Source: Elusimicrobia bacterium GWA2_69_24
GTDB lineage: Bacteria > Elusimicrobiota > Elusimicrobia > UBA1565
NCBI GenBank assembly: GCA_001799695.1
Contig: MGTY01000042.1
Span: 25,323 to 65,638 of the forward strand
DNA: 40,316 nt
Direction of reading: 5' to 3'
Position numbers and translations under genes: made by a program. Shown here one piece after another: positions 25,501 to 37,500 of the stretch. The notes under the pieces are model-generated. The model saw only the letters and a program-made list of their open reading frames with translations. It was not told where the DNA came from and ran no database searches. Positions within the stretch are counted from its first letter, which is position 1. The number at the start of each line of letters is the position of its first letter.

Positions 25501-28500
25501 AGGCGCTTGGGGTTGGCGGCGGCGTTGGCCTGCACGGTCACCGCGCCCTGGTTCCAGGTCCCGACGCTGCCCACCCCATCGAGGGAAAGGACGGTCTCCG
25601 CCGTGACGCCCGGGACGGTCCAGTTGCCGCGCTTGGTCCGCAGGACCACGGGGACGGCCCGCGCCCCGGAGTTGACCGTGAAGGGCGCGACCGCGTCCGC
25701 ATAGGGGTCGTTGTGGGTCAGGCTGACGTTGCCGGGGCTGCTCGAGGTGACGGTGTTGTAGAAGGTGTCCGTCACGTATACGTTGGCGTTGAACACCACG
25801 TTCGATGTGCTCACCGAGACGAGGCCCTGCCGGCCGGTGGCGGTCCCGGGGCGGTAGAGCTGGCCGGGCAGGACCAGGAGGAGGCGGTCGGCCGGGCCGG
25901 TGTTGACGATGATGGTGTTGGTGGACCCGCGGATCGAGGTGTTGGAGGTCTGTTCCACGTCGATGGAGCGGCCGCCGGTGGTGTTCGACATGCGCAGACG
26001 GACGGTGAAGTCCCGGACCCCGTTGTCCGAGGCCTGGAAGGGGTAGTCCAGCGGGAAGGTGGCGCCGTCGGCCGCCTCGGGGGCGTTGGAGTCCTGGGAG
26101 GTGAAGTGGATCGTCTCCGCGAAGTCCGCCGCGACCTGCTGCAAGTCGTCGAGGGCGGTCACCCGGAACTGGATGGGGTCCCCGGCGGTGAAGGGCGGGT
26201 CGGTGAGCCTTTCCACCCGGAAGCTCTGGGCCTGCGCCGCGACCTTGAACTTATAGGAAGGGATCGTGGTATCGGTCGGCGCCGCCAGGTTGCCGGCGCG
26301 GTCGCGCGCCCGGGCCCGGACGAAGTAGACGTTGCCGCGGGGCCAGGCCGTCCCGCCCGTCCCTAAGCCGGTGTAGGTCCAGTCCAGGCTCGAGCCGCTG
26401 TAGGTCGTGGCCGGGAACCAGCGGCAGTCGGCCGGGGTGGGCGGGGCGATGGAAGTGCAGAGCGCGTTCGAGGTCGCCCCGCCCGGGACCCAGGCCGCGC
26501 CGTTCCAGTACTGGTCGTTGGGCTGGGGGGTCCCGTTGGCGAAATCGTCGGTGAGCCGGATCTCCAGGTAGATGTCGCCGGGCGCCGCGACCGAGCTCAG
26601 CTCCACGCCCCCGGTCGGAGGGAACAGGTCGTAGGACTTGCCGGTCAGGTTCACGGTGTCGGCCTCGGTGGCGCCGTCCCCCTTGCCCGTATTGGTCTTG
26701 ATGTTGCAGGTCGGGGTGCTGTTGTCCACCACGAACCAGTTCATGGCCGTGCCCGCGGGCTGCTGGTTGGCCACCAGGTCCGTGCCCCGCACGCGGATGC
26801 TGTAGCGGTGGCCGTCGGTGAAGGCGAAGTTCGGGTTCGCCATGCTGAGCTGCCAGGGCGGGCCGAGCGTGTCCACGGGCGCCATGGTCGGCTCGGCCGC
26901 GAGCGGAAACGTGCCCTGGGTCACTTCGAACCATTTCCCCGCGGAATCATCGCGCATGGTCAGCCCGATGGCGGCCACCCCGGCCGGATAATCCACGGCC
27001 GTGCCCTTGATGATGCCCAGGTTGGCCGACTGGTAGTAGCCGCTGGGCATGGGGGTGGAGACTCCGGTCAGCGGCGCGGAGTTATCGAAAGTAAAAGTCA
27101 CGGTGCTGAAGGACAGTTCCACCATGCCGGCCTTGTCCACGGCCTGCACGTTGACGAAGTAGCTCGAGCCCGCGGCGAGCTGGTTGTCGGGAGGCAGGTT
27201 GGCCGCCACCGCCACCGACCAGGCGTAGTCCGGGGCGCTCCCCGTCGGTACCAGGACCTTCTTGGTCAAGTCGCAGGTGCCGTCGTTCCAGGCCCCGGTC
27301 CAGCCCCAGCACATCCGGTCCGAGACCCGGCCGATGCGGAACCGGACCTCCTTGACCTGGCTCGTGATCTGGCCGGCCACGGTCGGGAAGGCCCCGTCCG
27401 TCGCCGTCCCGTACACGGCGCCCAAGGTCGCGATCGTGGAGCCGTGCACGATGCTGCTCGACACCGAGACCGGAGCGTCGTCGTCCCAGACGAAGGTCGC
27501 CGTCGAGTAGGTCAGGACGTTGTCGGCCGCATCCACGGCCCGCGCCGCGATCTCGTAGAGTTGGGCGTCGAAGGGCGGCAGGGAGTTCGCCGCCCAGCTG
27601 AAGGTCCCCCCCGCCGAGCGGCTGTCCGGCGACACCTCCCAATGCTCCGGAGCGGCGAAGACCGCGCCCACGCCGGTCCAGTAGGTGTCGAGCTGGTCCT
27701 TGATCCTATACTCGACCGAGCGCACGTTGTACGCGTCGAAGGCGGTCCCCTGTATCTGGGCCAGCCCCAGGCAGGCGTTGGAGGGACTGCAGTATTTGAA
27801 GGGCGTCGAGGCCAGCGTGACGTCGTTGGCCGGCAGGGTCAAAGAGACCTGCGGCGGCACGTTGTCGAAGGTGAAGGTCGACGGGAGCAGGATGGCGGTC
27901 TGCACATTCCCGGCCGCATCCACAGCGGTGCCTTGCAGTTCGTATTTCCTGCCCGTGATCATGTTCGCGGGGGCGGGCAGGCCCACGGTGACCTGGAACT
28001 GGTTGGTGGGATTGCCGCTCAAGTCGCTCAGGACCGGCACCGGGGTGGCGTCCGTGAACCCGAGCCCGTCCCAGTAGTTGCCGACCTCGTCGCGGATGGT
28101 GATGGACAGGGAGTTCACCTGCGAGGCGTTCGCCTTCGTGGCGTAGGAGTCGTCCGCCGTGCCGCGCACCTCCGGCAGGCGGTTGAGGTAGAAGCCCGCG
28201 TCGTTGCCGTTCTGGGGCAGGAAGCCGCGGCTGGGGTAGTTCACGAAGGAGACCGGCCGGGTCTGGTCGAAGACGAACTCCACCGGGGTGCCGGTGCGCA
28301 CCAGCCCGTTGTTCGCCTCCGCCTTCACCGTGAAGATGTAGCGCCAGTTGTCCTGGAAGTTGAAGGTGTCCGAGGAATAGCTGAAGGTGAAGTTCTGCCC
28401 GTTGCCCGTGTCCGTGAGCCCGGCCGTGTACCACAACGGCGCCGGAGCCGTGAACGTGGACCCGGACCAGTACGCCCCGTTCTTCTCCTGCAAAGACACC

Positions 28501-31500
28501 GAGGCCACCCTCACCCCGAAGATGTCGTAGGCCGTGCCGGTGACGGAGGCGAGGGCGTTGTAGGTCCCGAGCAGTTTCGGGACGACGATGGAAACCGACG
28601 CCTGGGTCACCTCATAGCTGAAGGTGATGTCGCCGTAGGTCCCCTGGGCATTGGCGTTGGGCAGCGTGCCGTCCGTGCCCCGGGACCGGACCCGGTACTT
28701 CTTGCCGCTCACCAGGGTGGGCAGGTTGGCGGCCAGGTTCCAGGTATAATTGTTCCCCCCCGTGGGCGTCAAAGTGTCCACCTGGAAGAACGCCTCGTTC
28801 AGCCGGGTGAAGGTGCTGGCGCCGTTCCAGTACGCCCCCATGGTCGGCCAGACCTCCTGGATGGACAGGGTCATGCTCGAGCGGTGCGGGATGCCCGCCC
28901 CCGGGAACTGGTCCCGGGCCGTGCCGGCCAGGGAGGCGACGGACGGCAGTACCGCGCCGTTGACGGGATAGGTGACCGCGGACTCGGGGGCCGACTGGTC
29001 CCAGACGAACTTGAAGTTCCGCCCCAGCAGGTCGTTGCGGTTCCCGGCGCCGAACTCCTCGCACTTGCCCGCCGAGTTGGTCGAGATGGTGACGATCTTG
29101 TACTCCACCCCGGAGCCCAACCGGGCGGGATTGAGGGCGCTATAGGCCCAATTGCAGGGATTGCCGCAGTTCTCGGTGATGAGCTGCCACTTGGGCGGCT
29201 CCGCCGGTCCGGTGAACTGGTCGCCGTCCCACCAGAGGCCGTCGTTGAGGCGCTGGATGGCGATGGCCACCGTACTCACCACCGATATGTCGTCGGTGCC
29301 CGTGCCGGTGATGGTGGGCAGGACCGACAGGGCGTAGGTGCTGGGTTGGACCACGAAGGTCCGCGGCAGCTCGGTGGTGTAGGTGAAGGTGGACGCCGTC
29401 ATGCCCGCGACGTTGCCCGCCTTATCGATGGCCCGGGCCTGGATCGAGTACACGCCGGCGTTCTTGAAGAAGCTCGTCGGGAAGGTGCCGCTCGACCAAT
29501 CGACGGTCCCCGCGGCCGGGAACCAGGACTGCGCATCGCCCTCAGCGCGGATGAACTTGTCGTTGTCGGCCGGGGCGTAGTTGCCGGGATCCCAGAACTG
29601 ATTCAACCCGGCCAGGAAGATGCGCAGCTCGATGCGCTCCAGCTCCACGTTGTCCGCGGCCGTCCCGCGCAGCAGCGGGAGCGCGCTGATGGACATGCCC
29701 GATCCTCCCGGCGGCTGCTGCAGGGAGCCGGAGGGCGGGACATTGTCGAAGATGAAAGTGAAGGTGGAGACCGGAGCCGTGACGTTGTTGGCGTGGTCCC
29801 GCGCCCGGGCGTTTACCGAGTACGCCGAGCCGGGCACCAGGACCGCGTTCACCGCGGCCGCGTTCCAGCTCCAGCCAGCTCCCACAGGCGGGGCGTTCTC
29901 GACTCCGGTAGCCGCGTCGAACCAGCCGTCGCCGTTGATATGGTCGCCGTCCGCCACGGAGAAGGCGCTGCCGCCCCACCACGCCCTGTTGGAGACCCGC
30001 TGGATGGCGACCTGGACCACCTCGACCCCCGAGTCCAGCTCGCCCTCGGAGCCGTCCAGCGGGTCATCCGCCGTCCCCAAGAGCTGCGGCAAGCTCCGGA
30101 TGTGGGACGCGGAGGGGACCGTGATGTAGTCGCTCGGCCGTTGGGAGTCCCACACGAAGGATTGGTTGGTCGCCGCCTGGGTCGAATGGAAGACGTTTCC
30201 TACCCGGTCGGTGACGCGCAGGTTCAAGGTCATCAGGTTGTTGTCGTCCCAGGCGGACGGGGTGGAGACGATGACCGTGTTCCACGACCAGGTCGCGGTC
30301 CCGTCCATGAGCAGCCAGGTGTCCGGCACGGGCGCCCAGCCGCCGCCGGTCCAGTAGTTGCCGTCGGAGTTGCGCCGCACGCGCAGCTCCACCTTGGTCG
30401 GCACGGCCTGCACGTAGCCCAGGGGATAGTTCGCGTCCGCGCCCGTGCCCTGCACCGGGTCCACGGGATTCCCGGAGGAGTCCGCCCCCGCGGCCACGTA
30501 GGGGCTGTAGTAGTTGTTGGAGGTGTACACACGCGCATTCAAGGGCGGCCGTCCGAAGGTCCCGGTCGGCGGGGTGTTGTCCAGGTAGAAGGTCACGGTC
30601 GTGCCCGCGGTCTGCCAGTTCCCGGAGCGGTCCTGGCCGTAGGCGAAGACCCGGTATTCCCGCCCGGCCTGGGTGCCGTCGTTGAGCTGCTCGATGGCCG
30701 AGGTATCGTAGCTCCAGGTCGTATTGTTGGAGCCGGGGGCCGCTACGAGGCCCGCTTGCTGGGTGAAGGTCGTGGTGAAGCTCGAGGGCACCACCCCCGT
30801 GTCCCAGTAATAGGTGGTGTTGCCGTCCAGGTAGCTCAACATGACCCGGACCTGATTGATGCCGGCGTAGTTGTCGGTGATGGTTCCTCCGACGGCTTGG
30901 ATCTTGCGCGCGGCGGTCTTGTCCGCGGGGATGGTGGTCAGCACCACGGGCGGCGTCTGGTCATAGACGATATTCGTGTAACGCAGCGTGGTCGGCGCGT
31001 CCTCGTTGCCCGCCGGCGCCGCGTTGTCCGTCCCCCGCGCGGCGATGCGGTAGGTCTGATCCGGGACCCACTTGGTCTGCAAGAGGCTGTTGTTGAAGAT
31101 CCAGGTCCCCGAAGACGGGCCGCTGGGGCTGAAGATGTTCGGATTGAACCAGGAATCGGTTTCATTGCACACGCCGCAGCCCGTCAGGAAGGCGCTGTTG
31201 TCGTAGTAGTAGGTGTCCGGCCCGGCGACGTATTTGATCTGCACCTTGACGTTGCCCACACCCGTCACTCCGGCGTTGATGCCCGGATGCGGGTCCACCA
31301 CGCGTCCCGTGACCACGTCCATGTTGTTGGTGAAGTAGTTGTCGTACGGGGGCGTGGAGAATGACACCACGGGGGTGGAGCGGTCCACGTAGAAGCTCAT
31401 GGAGGACTTGTTCTGGATGTAGTTCGACTGGTCCTGGCGGTTGCCGGCCTTGTCCTCGGCCTCCACGGAGACCGTATAGAAGTGCTCGTCGGTCCAGGCC

Positions 31501-34500
31501 GGCAGGTTCGTGTAGGTCCACTGCGTGCCCGTGACCGAGGCCCGGGTGGAGGTCAGCACGCCCAGCCAGCCGGTCCCGCTCCACCACTGATAGAAGGGCA
31601 GGGCCGCGGTGCCGTGGTCCTTGATGGTCAGGTGCACGAACTGGATCTGACCGGGGGCGAGGTCGTTCACCGTGCCCGATACCACCAGCGAGGTGTAGGT
31701 GCTGCCGGTCACGATCGAGGTGACGGTCGCGGTCGGGATGGAGGTGTCGAAGGTGAACGAGATCCCGCCCGCGGGCACCTCGGAATTACCCGTCAGCGCG
31801 CCCTTGGCCGAGTCCACGCCCCGGCTCGCCACGCTGTACAGCCCGCCGTCGGTCCACAGCTCGGTGGAGACCGCGGTCGTGAACTCGAACGAGTTCGTGG
31901 CCAGGGTGTAGGTAGCCGTCGAGTAGACCGGCGCCCCGACCCAACCCCGCGCCAGCTCGTTCCAGTACTGGCCGCCGCGCACGATGGACAGGCCGACCCC
32001 GTTGGGCGACACGATGCCCGCGGCCACGCTCCCCAGCACCGGATCGACGACCGAGCCCAGGATGGTCGGAGGCGTCCGCACGAAGCCGGCCGCGGCGGGG
32101 AACGTCACCGAGCTCGTCGGCGAGGTCCGGTCGACCTTGTAGTCCACCGCGTGCGCGAAGTTGGGGGCCACCACCTCGGGGACTCCCGCCCAGTTCACGC
32201 CGCGGACCGCGAAGGTGAAGGTGGTGTTGTTCACGAGCTCCGGGAGCTTCTCGCCGGGCGGGGGATAATACCACACGTTGCTCGCGGGATAGACGGTGCG
32301 CACCGAGGTGGAGACCTGGACGCAGGGCCACCACCCGGACGGGGCGGCCCCGCCCCAGCACTCGCCGGTGTCCTGCCGCCGTATCTGGACTTCCACCCGC
32401 CCCGTGTCGTCGTTGGACGTGCCGTTGAAGGAGTTCATCTCGGTGTAGGTCTGGGCGATCGGATAGGTGATGGCGGTCACGGCCGGAGGCGGCTGGAAGC
32501 GCCAGCGCCGGCGGGCCAGCTCGCCGGCCCCCTGCTGGTAGTCCTGGACGTTGCCCGCCAGGTCCACGGCCTTCACGACGACGATGTAGTGGCAGTCCAC
32601 GCTGACCCGATTGTCGATGAGCGTCGAGTCCCAGGTCCACTGCCCCGAGACCGGATTGAAGACCGCCGGGTTCCAGACCGGCACGCCGCCCGTGTTGACG
32701 AACTGACCGCCCGATTCGGTCCAGAAATTATCGGTATTGCAGCCGCCGGGTCCGCTGTCTCCCTCCAGGCTGAGATACACCCCCTGCACACCGGACGAGG
32801 AGCTGTTGACCGCGACGTCCTTGGCGGTGCCCGTGATGCTGAGCAGGCTCGTCACGATCTCGTCGTCGGCCGCCGCCGGAAAGTTGATCGCGGAAACGGG
32901 CTTCATCACGTCCACGATCAGCCGGGCCGAAGCGGTCTGGGCCGAGGCCGGGAAGTCGCCCTGGTTGCCGGCGAAGTCCACGGCCCGGGCGCGCAGGCGG
33001 TACTCGCGCCCGTCCGCGCAGCCCGCGCCGCAGGTGACGCCGCGCGTCCAGTCCTTGGGCATGTTCGCGAAGGTCCAGGAGCTGATATAGAGCGTGGCGC
33101 TGGAGCGCACGGCCCCGGCGCCGGATTCCGCTCCCGCGATCCAGCCCGTCCCCTGGCTCCAGAGGTCTGCGGTCGTCACATCCTTGATCTGGACCTCCAC
33201 CGTCGTCGCGCTGGACACCACGGCCCCGCCGGGGAAGGCCTCCAGGTGCGTGCCCGAGGACAGTCCCAGGCTCGTGGTGCTGACGTAGAGCAGGGCCTCC
33301 GACGGCGAGCTCAAGGTGGTGGTCGGCGTGCTCCGGTCCAGGATGAAGCTGATCGTCGTGACCGCGGACTCGTAGTTGTTCAGGTAGCTCAAGTCCATGG
33401 CCCGGGCCGAGATGCGGTAGCGGTAGCCGTCCGGGAAATGCACCTCCTTCGTGGTCGTGGGATCGGTGGCCCAGGTCCCCAGCACGCCGCCGGGAGAGCC
33501 GCCCGCCAGGCTGGCCACCGGGATGTTGAAGTCGACCGGCTCGGTCGCCAGGGTGAAGCCGCCCAGGGCGTCGTGCCAGCGCACCGTGCCCGCGTTGTCG
33601 ATGCGCGCCAGCTTGAGCCAGACCGCGTTGGCGCCGATCATGCCCGAGCCCCCGGACTCGTCGAGGGCCGTCCCCGAGATGGGATTCACCCCGTCGCGCA
33701 GGAAGGCGGTTACGGGCCGCGTGAGCAGGGAGACCGGCGCGAAGTGGTCGATGGTGACGTTCCCCTCCTCGCCGGGCGGCACGGGCGTCGTGGTCGTCGA
33801 GCGGTTGATGTTGCCCGCCGCGTCCGTTCCGGCCGCGAAGACGCGGTAGGTGATGGGATAGGCCACCTGGGTGCGGAAGTGGTCGTCCAGCGCCGCGTCG
33901 TAGTAAGACCAGGTGGACAGGTGCAGGGCCGCGTCGAACCAGGTCGCGACGGCGAAGTTGAAGTTCGCCCCGTTCCAGAACTTGCCGTCCTGGCGGCGGA
34001 AGGCGAGCTGCACCCGGGCGCTGTCCCCCTTGTCCCCGGTGAAGGTGGAGACGGTCTGGACGAATTGGCCGAAGGCGGGCGTGGTCACCGTCGTGGTGGG
34101 CGCCTTTTCGTCGTAGGTGAAGAGCCCCGACTGCTCGGGGCTCTCCGCGTTGAGCGATTTGTCGAGGGAGCGCACCCGGACCCGGTACTGATGGCCGTGC
34201 TCCCATACGGGTATCTGCTCGCCGGCGGGCGTCCCCGTCTCGTACTTCCAGCTCGTCTGCGCGCCGGGGTTGGAGGCCACCGTGGACCAGCGCTCCGTCG
34301 CCGAGAAGCCCCCGCCCGCCGTCCCCTGCCAGTACAGGCCGCCCTGCGTCTCGTCCTGGACGGCCAGCTCGACGCGCAGCAGCGTCGAGCCCGCCTCGCC
34401 GCTCGTGTTGACCCAGTCGATGGCCGTCCCGGACAGGGTCGCGGGCTGGTTCGCGGGGTACAAAGACAAGGAGGGCACCACGATGGTGCTCGAGGGCTTG

Positions 34501-37500
34501 AAGGTGTCGTACACGAAGTCGCGGGTGACCACGGAAAGAGAGGGGTTCCCCGCGGTGTCCACGCCGCGGCCGTGGAGGCGGTAGCGCTTGTTCGCGATCC
34601 AGGAGGACGGCGCGGTCATGGTCCAGGGATTGGTGGCCGCGGCCACCGCGTAGCTGGAGGCCCCCACGGTCCACGTCGAGCCTCCCACCTGCCAGAAGCT
34701 CCCGTCGGTCAGGTTCTCGCTCTGCACCTCCACCCACGACACCCCGGCCGGGGTGTCGTTGGAATTGCCGCGATACAGCGTCATGGGGCGGACGTCGCCG
34801 TAGTTGTCGTTGGGCGTCGCCATGGGCGTGGTGATGGAGACCGTCGGCCCCGCGCGGTCCAGGGTCACATAGGTCGTGGCCTCGATGGAAAGGTTCCCCG
34901 CGCGGTCCTTCACCTGGATGGAGATGCCGTACACCGCGCCGTCGTTCTCGATGATGGTCGGCTGCTTCTGCCCCAGCAGGTCGCCCGGATACTTCCACAG
35001 CACTGTCCCCGTGGCGCCGAACACCTCGACCGGCAGGTCCAGCGGGGTCAGGGCCCAGCCCCCGTTCGCCCCGATGGCGGGGTCCCAGTAGCTCTCATTG
35101 CCGGCGGGTCCGGTGGTGATGCGCAGGAAATAGTCCTGGGTCCGGGCCCCGGAGAGGTCCGAGATCGCCGTGCCCTCGATGGCGTTGAGGTTCTGGATGT
35201 AGGACCCGCTCAGCTGCGAGCGCACCTTCGCCGTCGGCGTGGTGCCGTCCACGATGAAGTCCACGAAGTCCTGGCCCGTGATGCCGGGCACGGAGAGGTT
35301 CCCCACCTCCGCCCCGGACCAGTCGCGGGCGCGGTCCCGGGCGCGCACCTGCGCCCGGTAGGCTTTGTCCGAGATCCAGCCCGAGCCGTCCACCGGCATG
35401 AGCAGCTTCCAGGAAGCGGTGCTGTCCGCCTTGCGGTAGCTGGCCTCCTTCGTCGTGGTGTCGCAGTACTTGGCGGGGGCGCAGGCCGCGATGTTGTAGT
35501 AGTAGCTCGTCCCGTTCTCCAGGTACCAGACCACCACTTCCACGCCCTTGTTCGCCGCGGCGTTCTCCATCAGCGCGTCCGCCCCGGGATAGAGGCGCGC
35601 CTCCCCGTCCGTCGCCGTGCCCAGCAGGCCGCTGCCGCCCGAGAGGAGCCCCGGGATGTAGGACCAGCCCTGCTGGGGCTTGGTGAAGCCCGCGGTCGGG
35701 GCGTTGAAGTCGGTCTTGATGCTGCGGCTGGAGGAGGCGAAGACGAAGCCCGACTGCGGGTTGCCGGCGATGTCGTACGCCCGCGCGGTGATGAAGTAGG
35801 TCGCGGCGGGCTGGAGGCTGGCGGTCAGGGCGCCGTTGGTGTACTTCCAGGCGTCGGTGCCGTTCACCGTGAGGAAGCTCGACTCCGTGCAGCTCCCGAA
35901 GCCGCCGCCGTTGAAGCAGGTGTCCGAGGCCGGGTCGTAGACCCGCGTCTGGACCAAGGCCAGGTCGGAATACGCGAAGCCGCCGAACTGTCCCAGCGGG
36001 TCCGCCGCCGTGCCGCTGATGGAGTCCAGGTTCAGAAACACCTCGCCCGAGGAGGGCGAGGTGATGAAGGACGCGGGCGGGTTCTGGTCGAAGACGAAAT
36101 TGTACTTCACGATCGTGGGGGAGAGTTCGCTCGTCTCCTTGTTGCCCGCCTTGTCCTGCCCGACCAGGTAGATCGTGTAGTTGACCCCGTCCTGCAGCGC
36201 GCTCCCCGCGGCCGTGGCCGTGCTCCAGGGGACCACCACGCCGATGCTCGTCGAGGTCATGATATCCGTGACCGAGGGTCCGAAGGCGGCTCCGTTCCAG
36301 TACTTGTTGGTGACCGCGTCGTTATCCTTGAACCAGATCGCGACCCGGTCCATCGAGGCCACGGGGTTGCCGGGGTCGGTCGCGTTGCCCGCGATGACCG
36401 GCAGGGCGTTGAGGCAGGCGTTGGCGGCCGGCGCCCCGGCGCAGGGCGCCGCGGCCGGGCTCGCGATGCTCCCGGTCGGCTTGCTGTCGTCCACGATGAA
36501 TTCCCGCGTGACCGGCGGGTCGCTCTCCTGACCCACCACGTTCAAGCCGATGATGGTCATGGAGTAGGTCGCGTTGTCCACCGTGTAGGGCGGGGTCAGG
36601 CTCTTGGTCCAGTTCATGCTCGGCGGCACGTCCACCGAGGTGTAGGTCGAGGCCAGGCTCGACCACTCCCGGGCCGATTCGCAGTAGTAGCTCGTGGGCT
36701 CGCGCAGGCGGCGCAGGAACACGTGCACGCCGTCGGTCAGGCGCAGGTTCGAACCGCTGCCCTGCAGGAAGGTGATGAGGTTGTTGCTGCTCTTGTAGTG
36801 GGGCATGGCCGCCGCGGGCGGCTGCACCGCGGAGACCACCGGGGCGGGGGACTCGAGATAGAACCGGATGTCGAGGAAGCCCGGGTCGTCCTTGGCGTTG
36901 CCCGCCTGGTCCAGGGCCCGCGCCACGACCGTGTAGGTCGAGCGGTTGTCCCAGGACACCAGGGCCGCGTTGAAGCTCCACTCGCAAGTGTCGCCCGCCG
37001 CGCAGGCGCCGCCGCCCACCTTGCCGGTGACCGCTCCGGAAGCCAGCCAGACCTGGGTCGCGCCCCAGCGGTCGCCCTGCCAGTACTGCAGTTTGTGACA
37101 GATGGCGTTGTCGCAGTCCTCCTGGTAGATGCTCAGCAGGATGCCGTTGGGTCCGAGGTTCAACTGGCCGGGCGCCGCGTCGTAGGCCGTGCCCGAGAGG
37201 GTGCTCAAAGAACCCTGGGGCCCGGTCGGGCTGGTGGCGTTGGAAGCGGGCTTGCTGACGTCGTAGACGAAGCTGATGGTGGAGAGCGCGATCTCCAGGT
37301 TCCCGGCCCGGTCGCGCGCCCGGGCGCTCACCCGGTACTCCCGCGGGGAGGTCAGGTGGCCGGCCCCGAAGGCGTAGGTCCAGGTCCCGCTCGAATCGCC
37401 CGTGAAGGTGGCGGTCGAATACACCGCCTCCGCATCGCTGAACACGGCTCCGTTCCAGAAGTAGTTGTTGACCCCGTCGATCTCCTGGATGGCGAGCGAG

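Noticed and set aside
26808..31364. A 1,518-codon open frame on the plus strand
   Set aside because: Same kind of in-register shadow of the Ig-like repeat block, without recognisable motifs or ribosome site.
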